A stretch of 64,000 nt of DNA from Coptis chinensis (lineage: Eukaryota; Streptophyta; Magnoliopsida; Ranunculales; Ranunculaceae): contig CM027377.1 of NCBI GenBank assembly GCA_015680905.1, positions 35,922,501 through 35,986,500 of the forward strand, given 5' to 3'. A program made the translations under genes and the position numbers. Shown piece by piece: positions 12,321-23,773 of this stretch; within the stretch, counting starts at the first letter, position 1; every line of letters begins with the position of its first letter. Under the pieces are notes generated by a model. That model was not told where the DNA came from, did not search any database, and saw only the letters and a list, made by a program, of their open reading frames with translations.

Positions 12321-13685
12321 TTATAAGAGTGGTCTCATCTATGTTTAGCATAAGGGTTATTGGATTTAGAAGTTGGGTGGTTGAAAGGTTGGGTTCTGGG
12401 TTGGTTGTTGCGGGTATTGTATTGAGGTTGTTGAAATGTAGGACGAGTAAAGGGAGGAGTGGTAGGATTTGATGGTGGTGTAGGTAAAGGAAGTAAAGGT
12501 GGTGAATATTGGTGTGAAGTGGTTTGGTAGGATGGGCGTTAGCGAGAAAAAGATGGAGGTTGGGGTGAATAGTTAAAAGTACGTGTCGGAAGGAGAATTG
12601 GTATATGTATAAGGGGTAGGGGAATGTTGTGGTTGTGAAATAATTGTAGGATTTGGGTTGGTAAGGTCTAGAATAATTGTTGTTACGGTAAGAAGAACGG
12701 TTGGTTTGGGAAGAAGAACTCAAAGTAGCTTTAATTTTTATCGCCGTCTGAATAACATCAACCATAGTACGAACAGGAGTAACCAGCTGATTTTTAACAA
12801 TCCGATTGAGACCATTAAGAAAACGAGATACCAATTGTGATTTTGTCTTAGTAATTTGATTGCGAGCAAGAAGACCATAGAACTCTGTCACATACTCTTC
12901 AATAGAGTGTGCTCCTTGGCGACAATTTTGTAATTTAGTAAACAACTGTTGCTTATAATCCTCAGACAAATATTTCTTGCGAAGAATTCTTTTCATCCTA
13001 TACCACCTCAAAATTTCAGGTTGACCTTTATGACGTCTTTCTTCTTTAAAACTAAGCCAATAAGCAGCAACGCAGCTCTTTTTAACTTATAAGCAACCAT
13101 CTTAGCTTGCTTATCTTATGGGATTTCCATAAAATCAAAGAAAGAATCGACTTCATATTCCTAATCTAGAAATTCTTCCATTTTAAAATTACCTAAAAAA
13201 GTAGGGATGTTGGCCTTGAGTTTGTACTCTAGAATATCGCCATAATTCACTCGGTTTACATCTTGGTTGAGACGTTTTTCATCTTCATCACGACGATCAG
13301 TATCACCTTCAATATTATCTTCTTCAACTCCGAAAACATCATCATCATTATCATCATCGTCATCAAAAGATTGTTTTTTGTTTGTGGGAAAAGATGGGGT
13401 TTTGGGTGGGTTATTTAGAAACTCAATTTTTTTTTGTGGAATTTTTTTGGCAATTGGATGTGGTAATGGTGGATCTTGTGTTTTTGGGGTATCTTTAGGG
13501 TTGGGGGGAAGATCTTTGTTTGAGGATTCAATGATTGGTTTACCTGCCATAGTTTCTTTGAACATATTCACGAGTCTCGTCTCCATAGCTTCAAGCTTTG
13601 AATCAATGTTCAATTCTAACTTAAGCTTGTTGATAGCGTCGTCGATAGTTTCTACTAGTTTTTTCTTCGTAACATATTCAGCCAT
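12094..13685 (-). pseudogene. Gypsy gag polyprotein (broken)
   Basis: The gag start is the ORF at 13161-13685 (Met at 13685), 174 aa, with an acidic low-complexity stretch (FDDDDDNDDDVF) and a helical N-terminus. The second ORF, 12094-13011, contains the retrotransposon gag core, recognisable by LRKKYLSEDYKQQLFTKL, IEEYVTEFYGLLARNQI and SRFLNGLNRIVKNQLV. Downstream it is Ser/Pro/Asn-rich and frame-shifted where a zinc knuckle (CCHC) would be expected; I see only YVERD and Cys remnants. Gag packages element RNA into virus-like particles. The interval 13012-13160 is out of frame. Confidence 0.85.
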
Positions 13686-13756
13686 TGAGAGAGAGAAATT
13701 TGGTGGTTTGCGGAAGTGGTGGTAGTGAATCGCTTTCTAGATCAGAATCTAAAAAG

Positions 13757-13774
13757 TGGGGCTCTAGATACCAA
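13757..13774 (-). other. Primer-binding site of the gypsy element
   Basis: Read on the minus strand just after the 5' LTR, the sequence is TTGGTATCTAGAGCC. It matches the plant initiator tRNA-Met complement TGGTATCAGAGC apart from one extra base, so tRNA-Met priming is the likely ancestral state. Confidence 0.65.
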
Positions 13775-13775
13775 T

Positions 13776-14094
13776 TGATGCAGAATAAACGAGAGATTTA
13801 GAAGAAAAGATGCAAAGATCTTCAAAAGGGAGAATAGATTTAAAGAGGAAGAAGATTGAATAGAAGAATTGTAGAAGTTGAGGGAGAAAAGTATAATAGG
13901 TTTTGGAGATTTGATAATTGAATTATGAACTAAACTACAATGACCTCTCTATATAGATAAACCATACTTGATTAATAAGAAAACTAGATTTCTAAATCTA
14001 ACCTAGACTTCTAAAGCTAATTAAACTCTAAATAGAAAATATTAAATATTCTAAATTTTTAATAAGCAATTATTCTAAATTCAAAACAATAATA
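13776..14094 (-). repeat. 5' LTR of the gypsy element, main part
   Basis: Aligns with 8552-8876 of the other LTR. The Helitron insertion interrupts it after the A at 14094, and the remaining 44 bases resume at 19344-19387. The intact sister LTR gives the empty-site sequence AATATTAGC, which confirms insertion between A and T. Confidence 0.9.
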
Positions 14095-15649
14095 TATACT
14101 ATCTATATACTAAAGCAGAGACCTTTAATGGAGGATTTTCTCTCTCCTATGTGGCACTATAATATGAGAGTTAGTTTTCTCTCTCTCCTATGTGGCACTC
14201 TAATATGAGAGTTAATTTTTTTTCTCTCATATGTGACACTCTAATATGAAAGATAGTCTTTTCTAATAGCTTACAATCCCACGTACATTGAATATCCTCA
14301 GAGAGTTTGAGTGCATTTATAATTCTTATATTTGGAGAGTTTGAGTATATTTCTAATTCTTATATACTTGTTCAAATAAAAAAAATTGCTAAAAAATAGG
14401 TGATTTGTAAAAGGTAATTTCCTATTACAAATCAAACATTTTTAGTGTTCCAATTCTTATATATTTGATCAAATAAAAAAAATTGCTAAAAAATAGGTGA
14501 TTTGTAGAAACTAATTCCTTATTACAAATCATACAACTTTAGTGTCTATGATAAAACACCGACTTATTTCAAATATATCCTTAACACGGCCTCAAAATAT
14601 AGTTAAAAACAATTATACAAAAAATAACATTTCAAAAATATATAATATAAAATGTAAAAAAAATAACGGCAAAGCAATAATGACAAATATTTAAAAATAT
14701 ATATATAATACTAAATGAAATTAACGACAAAAAACAATTAATGGGGAACCGAAAAATGGATGTAAATGCATCGAACTAACCTCAAATAATATTTAACAGG
14801 AAATCAGAAACTGGATGCAAATGCAAACATTAAACTAATCTTAAAAAAGTAATTAATAGAAAATTGGAATATGGATACAATTGCATTAAACTAACCTCAA
14901 AAAATAATTAACGGAAAATCAAAACTTAGATTCAAATACATCAAACTAACATAAAAAAAAATAATTGTCGGAAAATCGGAAACTAGATGCAAATGCATTC
15001 AGTTAACCCTCAAATATTAAATTAACGGGAAATCGAAAACTGGATGCAATTGCATTGAATTAACCTTAAAGAAAAATTAATTTTAAATTTGAAACATGAT
15101 GCAAATGCGTGGAACTAATCTTAAAAAATAATTAACAAGAAATCGGAAACTGGATGCAACTGCATTGAACTAATCTCAAAAAATAAACTGGATGCAAATG
15201 CATTAAACTAACCTCAAGAAATAATTAACGGGAAATCGGAAACTGGATGCAAATTCATTGAACTAACCTCAAACAATAATTAACGGGAAATCGGAAACTA
15301 GATCCAAATGCAACTTTATCAAATAATAAACGAGAAATCAGAAATTGGATGCAAATGCATTAAACTAATCTCACAGAATAATTAACGGGAAATCAAGAAC
15401 TAGATGCAAATGCATTGAACTAACCTCAAAACAAATAATGAAATTAAAATTGATGAAATCAAAAACAGATGCAAAGATGCAACTGCATTGAATTGATCTC
15501 AAAATATAAATAACGGGAATTGGAAATTGGATGCAACTGCATTAAACTAACCTCAAAATATAAATAACGGAAAATCAGAAACTGGATGCAAATGTATTGA
15601 ACTAACCTCAAAACATAATTGGGTTATATGTTGTGGGAATGTCTCGATA

Positions 15650-15830
15650 AGTATAGTTTTGTATTTAAAATGTTGTTTATCTTATCTCTTTCCGTATGAT
15701 TGGGAACTCCTTGCTATTCAAGTAGCTTCAATATATATAAACTTCACCTTATTAGGCAATCTCACAAAATTTCAATCAAATAACTTCTTTTATTAAACAA
15801 CAAAATGAAGTTGAACGGTTTTATCAAAGG
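15650..15830 (+). repeat. Interspersed block, copy 1 of 3, in the Helitron
   Basis: Contains TTATCTCTTTCCGTATGATTGGGAACTCC, GCTATTCAAGTAGCTTC (in two parts) and TCTCACAAAATTTCAATC. The same block recurs at about 16685-16825 (nearly identical) and in a diverged form at about 17890-18040. This suggests that larger segments of the array were duplicated together. Confidence 0.8.
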
Positions 15831-16684
15831 TGATCGAGTTCTTTTTTTTTTAATAGAGAGTGAGGTTTTCACGTTATAAGAAATTTGGTTAAGTGATAAA
15901 TATAATATTAATATATAATAGTTCTGCATATTTGTAAATATTTTTCAGAATAATTAATATAACAACACCCGTTCGTAGATAATCTTTGAAGATTCCACAT
16001 AGTGAGTCATGCATAATTTAAAGAATAATTAATGAGAAATCGGGAACTGGATAATCTTCGATGATCCTACATAGTAAATCAAGCATAATTTACATTTTAT
16101 GTCATATTTACAATGACACTACAGATGGATCAGTAGAAATTGGTATTATACACCACATTGGATAATTAAAAGAAAATCGAAAACTAGATTCAAATACATA
16201 ACTGAGCTCAAAGTTAAGATCGAGTAATTAACGGGAAATCGGAAACTTTATGCAAATATAATAAATTAAACTTAAAACGTAATTAACTAGAAATCAGAAA
16301 CTGGATGCAATTGCATTAAACTAACATCAGATAATAACTAACGGGAAATTAGAAATTGGATGCAAATCCTTGAAAAATATTTAACGGAAAATCAGAAACG
16401 GTATGCAAATACATCAAACAAACCTCAGATAATAATTAATGGGAAACCGGAAACTGGATGCAAATGCATTAAACTAAACTCAAAAAATAATTAACAGAAA
16501 ATAAAAAACCGAATGCAACTGCATTGAACTAATCTCATTGAATAATTGGTGGAAAATCGGAAACTAAATACAAATGCATTGAAATAATCTAAAAAAATAA
16601 TTAACAGGAAATTAGAAATCAGATATAATTGCATCGAACTAACCTCAAAGCATAAATAATCATAAACTAGATGTAGATGTATTT

Positions 16685-16825
16685 AAAATGGTGTTTATCT
16701 TATCTCTTTCCGTATGATTGGGAACTCCTTGCTATTCAAGTAGCTTCAATATATATAAACTTCACCTTAGTAGGCAATCTCACAAAATTTCAATCAAACT
16801 TCTTTTATTAAACAACAAAATGAAG
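16685..16825 (+). repeat. Interspersed block, copy 2 of 3, in the Helitron
   Basis: Nearly identical to 15650-15830. It is again flanked on both sides by the ~55-bp units, and it lacks the ~50 bases after the poly-T run in copy 1. Confidence 0.8.
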
Positions 16826-17879
16826 TTGAATTCAACTAACAAAATGAAGCATCGAACTAATCTTAAAGAGTTATTAAAGGGAAATCGGAAATTGGATCCA
16901 AATGCAATGAACTAATCTCAAAGACTAATTAACAAAACATTGAAAAATGGATGAAGCTGCACTGAACTAACCTAAATGAATAATTAACGGAAAATTATAA
17001 ATTTGATGTAACTGCATTGAACTAACCTCAAAAAATCATTAACGGGAAATCGGAAACTTGATGCAAATGCATTGAACTAACCTCAAAGAACAATTAACAT
17101 AAAATCGAAAATTGGTTGCAACTGCATTGAACTAACATCAAAGAATAATTAATGAAAAACCAAAAACTGGATGCAACTGCATTAAACTAAAATAAGAGAT
17201 TAACTAACGGAAAATCAAAAATTGGATGTAAATGTATTGAAATAACCTCAAAAAATAGTTAACTGGAAATCGAAAGTCGGATGTAACTACATCACACTAA
17301 CCTCAAAGCATAAATGTCCGCTTTTTTAGCCTTCTCACATGAGTAATTACGAATAATTAGGAACCTAAAACGAAAGTGAGTTTATAAAAACAGACTCTTA
17401 CATATATGCAAACTGTATAGAAATTGTAAACTATCGAACTAACCTAGAAAAACAATTAACGGGAAATCAGAAACTGGATGCAGATGTATTGAACTAACCT
17501 CAAAGAGTAATTAACAGGAGATTGAAACTTGGATGCAAATGCAATGAATTAATCTCAAATACTAATTAACGAAACATCGAAAACTGGATGCAACTGTACT
17601 GAATTAACCTTAATAAATAACTAACGGGAAATCATAAAGTGGATGCAATTGCGTTGAACTAACCTCAAATAATAATTAACGGGAAATCGGAAACTTGATG
17701 CAACTGCATTGAACTAACATCAAAGAATAATTAATGAGATATTGGAAATTGGATGCAACGTACTATATTAAACTAACCTCAAAGAATAATTAATGGAAAA
17801 TCAAAAATTTGATGCAAATGCATTGAACTAATAACCCTAAAACATATTTGTATTATATGTAGGGGGAATAAATGTCTCG

Positions 17880-18060
17880 ACAAATACAGTTTTTAAATTT
17901 AAGTAGTGTTTATCATAATTCTTTTATTGTGATTGGGAATGTCTTGCTATTCAAGTAACATCAATATTATTTTCGCCACATTGGGCATTCTCACAAAACT
18001 TCAATCAAACTTCTATTGTTAAACCTAACAATAAAAAGAAGTCGATGAGTTTTATCAAGG
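17880..18060 (+). repeat. Interspersed block, copy 3 of 3 (diverged), in the Helitron
   Basis: Shares GTTTATC, TGATTGGGAA, CTTGCTATTCAAGTA and TCTCACAAAACTTCAATCAAACTTC with the other two copies but has many substitutions. It marks the end of the 55-bp array. Confidence 0.7.
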
Positions 18061-18324
18061 TTTGATGCTTCCTTTTTATAGAGAGTAGTGCAAGAAATTT
18101 AAATGAGTAATTAATATAATTTTCATATCTCATAGCTATGCATAGTTGTTAATATTTTTTAGAATAATTTAATATAACAACACCCATTCTTAGGACATGT
18201 TCATGTGATAAATCTTTTCAAGTGGGAGCAGTGTATTCTTTGAGGATATGGAAACAATCAATCTGTTTTAGTGATTTGTACACATTAGTACGTAAGCCGT
18301 GCGGTGATGATTTACCACTAAATC

Positions 18325-19265
18325 ACCATAAATCTAATACAACTATTATACAAGCTAGATCGAGTTTAAGATAATTCTATTTGAAAATTATGAATTAATA
18401 TCCTAAATCACAAAGTGAAGAGGCTATCTCAATTTGATCCCTTAGTTTCCAAGTACTTATGCACCATAATCGCTGCTCATTAACGTATTTCGGTTTATTT
18501 TCAATAAAAATATATTTTGATTCGAAAATTTTCCGCTAAATCACTATAAATCTCTATTATACAAGAAAATTTTCCGCTAAATCACTATAAATCTAAGAAA
18601 TCTATTATACAAAAAGCTAGATGGTTAGACTATATGTTTAAGATAATTTTCTACTTAAAAAAAAAAAAAAAGATTACTTAAAAATTACGAATTAATATCC
18701 TAAACCACAAAGTGAAGAGGCTATCTCAATTTGATCCCTTAGTTTCCAAGTATTTATGCACCATAATCACTGCTCATTAACGTATTTCGGTTTATTTTCA
18801 ATAAAAATATATTCTGATTTGAAAATTTGCCGCTAAATCACCATAAATCTAAGAAAACTATTATACAAGCTAGATCGAGTTTAAGATAATTCTATTTGAA
18901 AATTATAGATTAATATCCTAAACCACAAAGTAAAAAGACTATCTCAATTTGATCCCTTAGTTCCCAAGTACTTATGCACTATAATCGCTGCTCATTAACG
19001 TATTTCGATTTATTTTCAATAAGAATATATTCTGATTCGAAAATTTTCCGCTAAATCACCATAAATCTAAGAAAACTATTATACAAGCTAGATCGAGTTT
19101 AAGATAATTCTACTTGAAAATTATGGATTAATATCCTAAACCACAAAGTGAAGAAACTATCTCAATTTGATCCCTTAGTTCCCAAGTACTTATGCACCAT
19201 AATCGCTGCTCATTAACGTATTTCGTTTATTTTCAATAAAAATATATTCTGATTCGAAAATTTGT
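18325..19265. repeat. Tandem array of ~218-bp units near the Helitron 3' end
   Basis: Four units share CTATCTCAATTTGATCCCTTAG, CACCATAATCGCTGCTCATT and AAGCTAGATCGAGTTTAAG. The phrase CTATCTCAATTTGATCC starts at about 18424, 18721, 18939 and 19157, giving spacings of 297, 218 and 218. The longer first interval carries an extra duplicated piece plus a poly-A run (18658-18671). Non-coding. Confidence 0.9.
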
Positions 19266-19343
19266 GTGAAACATTTTGTAAAACCTTTTCAACACACAAA
19301 ATATTTAATAGATCCCGGGCGTATGACCGGGTCCAAAATCTAG

Positions 19344-19387
19344 TTAGCAACTAAAAGATTGTATTCTATGCTTGATGTCCTGCATCA
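19344..19387 (-). repeat. 5' LTR of the gypsy element, remaining 44 bases
   Basis: Starts TTAGCAACTAAAAG and ends GATGTCCTGCATCA, matching 8873-8916. The CCCAG target duplication follows directly at 19388. Confidence 0.9.
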
Positions 19388-19679
19388 CCCAGACTCCCAG
19401 TACCCATTCAAGAGTGAAGTCCCAAGGAGAATCAATTACTCGAGCATGAGACATCACGTGGGTCGGTTGTAGGTTTACTCAAAATAACTAGCTTAGGTGA
19501 ATAACTTGACAACTTTCACTTAGAGATAATGCAAAATGTGGTTTTTACTTGGAGAATAGAGATGATGTAAAATGTGGGGGCATGACTCATGAGAACTATA
19601 TCATTGTCCCTATAAACGTTGAACTATTGTCCCTATAAACGGTAATTAGGGGAAAATTTTTAGCTTCACAACCAAAAAA

Positions 19680-20260
19680 AAGGGGCAAAAATGGTGTCAG
19701 ATCAATCAAGGATTTTGTATCATGGAAGTTGGAACATAAGCCTTGGATTTGATCGATTTATCCACTAGACAACGATTTGACACGGTTAATATTCTTCTAA
19801 AGGCACTTAAGCTGAATATTTTCTTTGATTTATCATTTATATTGTACTTTTTAATATTTAGAACATTTGTGCTGTTGTGCATGGTCGCATGGAGGACTTC
19901 ATACCTACGCCTAGAAAGCTTAATACATACTATAAGCCTCATAGGCACCAAGTGATGTATTAGTTAAGTTAAAGTGATGTATATATTAAGCTAGTAATGA
20001 TTAAACTTATATAATTTCACAAAATAACACTTTTTCCTTTTCAGTGGAGACACGCGAAAGCAAGTCTTTAAACAGAGAAAAAAGTATAATTATTTTGGTA
20101 AAGGATGAAGTAAAAGAAAGTGGGATGAAAGCTTCACTTGGTATATGATTATGTGATCGTCAATATCTTTCAAAGGAAGCTTTATTGTTGGTCGATAGAG
20201 ACCGAGAGATAAATTAACTTTCACGGAGAAAGGTTCTACATTGTTCTTGTACATGTAAGT
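19680..20260. repeat. Diverged direct duplication, copy A
   Basis: Shares a colinear series of phrases with 22070-22590: ATGGTGTCA, GATTTGACACKGTTAA, AAGGCACT, GTGATGTATTA, GCTTCACT, GTATGATT and GAAGCTTTATTGTTGGT. Substitutions and indels are numerous, so the duplication is old. I could not identify what was duplicated. Confidence 0.65.
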
Positions 20261-22069
20261 TACAAAAACATGCATCAAAACTGATCGAGTCATATAAGCT
20301 ACCATCTTTCTTCTGTACTAGAAGTGTAGAACATAGCAGAGTTACAGTTGTTCCTTATGAAACCATCATGCATTAACTGGTCATAATTAATTAAGCCATA
20401 TGGTACATCTGTTGACCCAATTAAACAGCTAATAGGGGCCACCGAAGGCAATCCGAAAAAAAATGTACTAATAATAACATGCTTTTTTGTGATTTGGTTC
20501 TGGATGTCAGGAACAAACAAAACAAACTGAAGGGAATGAGAAGCGCTTAACAAGCTGTTCTTGGTTCCATTGTCTGCAACATTATTGGTATTTGATTCTT
20601 CTTTCGTATCACTGGAATGACACACTGCACCAATCCATTTTGACATGTTATTGAACTGCAGGGTTGGATACATGCATATTGCAACTTTCTACATACGTAG
20701 CTTGGATTCCTGTTTGAATTGGTACTTGAACCGTTCTCTACCTACAATAGGTTCGGTTCAATGAGTCTCATTAGTAGCCGGTACTCTACTGTCTCCAGCT
20801 TAACCACCCTACTAAACTGCGTTTAAAAGCTTAATTTCGTACTATTAGTTGGGGTGAGTTCCACACTTACCCAGTGAATTTTATATATGGGCATATATTG
20901 TATGTGGACTTGTGGGACGAATAGGAAATTGACACTTAGTCAAAACTAGTTGGTCCAAATAAAATTGCTGATGATTGATCTGATGCTGGTTATTGTCGAG
21001 CATTATTATAGGAGTCTAGGCAGCAAATATTGGAGAAAGGTTCCAACTCCTTACCGCCACATCATTCTGGGTGATGTTACTTATCTGGAACCTTCCCAGA
21101 CCTCGGGTGGATTCGATCAATTGTATCCTTTATCTGGGCTCCACAGCAAGAAATTCAAATTACTACCATTGTTTCATTTTAATCACAGTGAAGAGTGTAT
21201 CATTCGATTGGGTGTGTTAGGAGGAAGTCTTTCTTTCTTTAAGGAGTTAACTGGCTTTATCTTTGTAGAAGAAGAAAAAGGATGGAAAGTAGGAAGAAAG
21301 CCACACAACTTGTCCCTTAAATTTTAGCCAAGTTAGTTATTAGTTGGCCAATTAAAACTGATTATCTTTGCTAACCATAGTTAATAATGCACCTTCACTG
21401 GTACTTGTGCCTGGGTGTTGAACTTCGTACCTAGTTCAATATGCAGAGCTAATTTTGGCCAAAACTCCTGCCAGCAGTCGTCCTAGCTAATACACTTGGA
21501 ATACAAATACCACCATTTCCAAAAGTTCATTTTCTTTAATCCACTTGTTATAAGCACAGCATGACTTGTGGAAAAACAAAATTAATTAGTACAATGTTCG
21601 ATTCCATGAAGAAGAAAGTTCATGAAACCATCACTTTATTTATTTAGGATCTACAAATCACTAATTAATGTCCCAATGATAGAGGAGCAACGTTTATATA
21701 TGTGTCTCTCTAGCTTACTTTGTTGCTTTAATTAGTGCTCATGTAGGCTCTAATTGTTGTAGGCCTGTTAAGGCTCTTTGAACGTTTTAGTTCTCCTCAA
21801 CATATATCATGAATATTATTGTCTGCAAAACACTAACTCTATTGGGTCTATATATATAATTTTCACTTAGAAATTTAAGTTCGTTGTTTTCCCAAAAAAC
21901 ATAATATATATACAGTTACATACATTCAAGATTGCATATACTTTTCTTAATCCCTAATTGTCTTTTGAAGAAAATAAAATGTAAATATACGGTTACATTA
22001 TATTTAGTAATGAGTAATCTGTATCTGCAAGACTGGGGCCAAATCGCGTCCCAGAAACTTTAATCAAAG

Positions 22070-22590
22070 CCTAAAATGGTGTCAAGTCATAATTTTTGAT
22101 AATTGAAACAGTGAGCCTCAGCTCTGATTAGATGCATCATATCAACTACAAGAAGATTTGACACTGTTAAATTAACTTCTTCTTAAGGCACTCAATTGAG
22201 CTTTTGACTTAGTGAGCTTCCTGAGCTAGCAATTGCATTATGTACATGCATGACTTGAAACCTACACCTAAAAGTGAGGGACTACGTGATGTATTAATGA
22301 AGTTAAAATGATGTATTAAAAGTGATTTAACACTTAAATTAGTTGACTGAAAGCATATTATTCCGTTCAATAGAGCAAAGCATATGAACCAAACAAGAAG
22401 CATTATTATTGCAATGATGTATGTAAGGAAATTAAAGATAAGAAAATTGAAAGGCTTCACTCACGGTATGATTTTATGATCATTGTCTCTTGGGACAGAA
22501 GCTTTATTGTTGGTTGATTAATGACCATAAGACCAATACAACGTCTTTAGACGAAAAAAAGAGTGTTCGATCTACTGCTCTACACCATTT
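22070..22590. repeat. Diverged direct duplication, copy B
   Basis: Colinear partner of 19680-20260, about 2.4 kb downstream in the same orientation. Neither copy keeps a long open frame across the shared part. Confidence 0.65.
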
Positions 22591-23231
22591 ACAACTAACA
22601 CATTGCACTTCATAGTATATGGCATGGTGATGACAATTTGACTAGTAGGATCCTCGTACATAACAATTAAGGGCATAACAGATTTATAAGAGCTACTCCG
22701 TACGTATGACAGGAAACGACGACATTTGTTTGTAGTGAGAAAGCTTGACACTAAAGTGCTTTTTCATGTATGGTGGAAAACCCAGGTATTATTTAAAAGT
22801 GCTTTTTCTTGTATGAGCTAGAGTGAAAAACTCTGAAACTATATACATTGGTATTTCATGTGTGGGGGGCACTCAGACCTCTTCTTCTTATTCGCCTTTT
22901 AAGTAAATTTTTTGTAGTACGTTTTAGTGGTCGAGAACTCAAATACTAGACGTCTAGACCAGTGTCGAAGAAAATTAGGAATTGTTTTTGAGGTCCTTTT
23001 ACGTTAATCACAATGATGAAGAATTTCTGTTTTGCATAGATGGAGACTTAGAAATGTTACAAAAGAGTTGCGTAGAAAGGGCTAGCTAAATCGCAAACCA
23101 CAACCTGACGAATCAACATTACCAATCGTCTGTAATCGATCAATATCAAGAGCTAAAATTAAAAAAACATGTGCATCATATATATCGCTCCAACATTAAA
23201 AAAAAAACGTCTGTCTAACTATTTGGGGGAG

Positions 23232-23773
23232 TGTTGGAATCTCTTTGTTGTATTTCAATCTACTTAAGAGTTCTCCACTTTTGTTCTTGGAAAATAGTCC
23301 CACATTGCCCAGCCACCACTAACTTTGTTAGTGGGTAGTGGCTTGGCTATTGCCTAAACTTGTTTTGCTTTTAGAGCAAGTTTGGGATTTGTGTTTCCAG
23401 TAGGTTTCTTATTCTGTTTTTGGAAACCGACTGTGACTCTCTATATAACTAGGACTGTGCGTCCAAATCAAATATACTTACAGAAACAGATCTCGCCCAA
23501 ACCAAACCCTAGTTTCTCCTTCTCTTATTATGGTCAGCCACCAGAGAGAGTTATTACACCGTTCTAGAGAGAAGTCTGATTAGTGTAAAACCAGCCTTCT
23601 ATAACCATTGAATCCTGTGAAGAGAAAACGTCATTGTAGCCTTTCTGCACCAGTGGAAGGGGCGAAATCTTTTCTTAAGGGTGGATAGTCTTATCGACGC
23701 CTTGGTTGTCCACTATTCGTCTATTGTTCCTTCTGTTCTACTCTAGCTGCTGTTTCATACAACTATTCTAACA
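23232..23773 (+). repeat. 5' LTR of the copia element
   Basis: TG...CA termini are intact. It contains a TATA-like sequence (CTCTCTATATAACTAGG, about 23437-23453), a plausible retrotransposon promoter. It matches 28164-28734 across its full length. Confidence 0.88.

Larger units (their letters stand above)
14740..17840. repeat. Degenerate ~55-bp minisatellite array inside the Helitron
   Basis: Dozens of imperfect units carry the phrases ACTGGATGCAAATGCATT, GAACTAACCTCAAA, AATAATTAACGGGAAATCGG. Spacing measured between matching phrases (17071 to 17126; 17653 to 17708) is 55 bp. The array is interrupted three times by a unique block of about 150-180 bp. No reading frame persists through it. 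Confidence 0.9.
14095..19343 (+). mobile_element. Non-autonomous Helitron, 5,249 bp, nested in the gypsy 5' LTR
   Basis: Comparison with the uninterrupted sister LTR fixes both borders. The insert lies between A (14094) and T (19344) with no target duplication, as Helitrons do. The 5' end reads TATACTATCTATATACTAAAG, close to the TCTATAYTATAWTAAAG type start of plant Helitrons. The 3' end is GGTCCAAAATCTAG, ending in the CTAG (CTRR) terminus at 19340-19343. Just upstream a short GC hairpin (CCCGG 19314-19318, CCGGG 19327-19331) supplies the terminator. No Rep/helicase ORF is present, so it must have moved using enzymes supplied in trans. Most of the interior is tandem repeats. Confidence 0.88.
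8552..19387 (-). mobile_element. Ty3/gypsy LTR retrotransposon, minus strand, split by a Helitron
   Basis: The 5-bp target duplication CCCAG lies at 8547-8551 and 19388-19392. LTRs are 8552-8916 (3' LTR for the minus-strand element, 365 bp) and 13776-14094 plus 19344-19387 (5' LTR, 363 bp, interrupted). On the minus strand the 5' LTR begins TGATGCAGGACATC and ends TTCTGCATCA. A primer-binding site resembling that for initiator tRNA-Met follows (TGGTATCTAGAGC, one base longer than the usual TGGTATCAGAGC). A purine tract, AAGAAGGGGAG, precedes the 3' LTR. Without the Helitron the element is about 5.6 kb. The domain order gag-protease-RT-RNaseH-integrase is Ty3/gypsy. Gag and the integrase tail look chromovirus/CRM-like, which is tentative. 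Frameshifts and stops make it non-functional. Confidence 0.93.
19393..23226. other. Intergenic stretch, no recognisable gene
   Basis: Several ORFs of 70-125 codons exist (for example 20299-20673 on minus and 20950-21327 on plus). None shows a family motif I recognise and none chains into a spliced gene. The notable structure is a pair of diverged direct copies, about 19680-20260 and 22070-22590, listed separately. The rest is AT-rich. Confidence 0.4.

Noticed and set aside
9000-13685. Endogenous pararetrovirus
   Set aside because: LTRs, target duplication, integrase and absence of a movement protein show a Ty3/gypsy retrotransposon.
13267-13725. 152-codon Ser-rich plus-strand ORF
   Set aside because: It is the antisense shadow of the gypsy gag, where the poly-Asp codons read as poly-Ser on the other strand.
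14740-17840. Regularly spaced repeats that might look like a CRISPR array
   Set aside because: The repeats are tandem, imperfect, without unique spacers, and lie in a plant Helitron.
20299-20673. 124-codon minus-strand ORF
   Set aside because: No motif recognised, no supporting splice structure, and AT-rich surroundings produce such ORFs by chance.
20950-21327. 125-codon plus-strand ORF
   Set aside because: Cannot be tied to any family. Composition is ordinary and no promoter or splice partners are seen.
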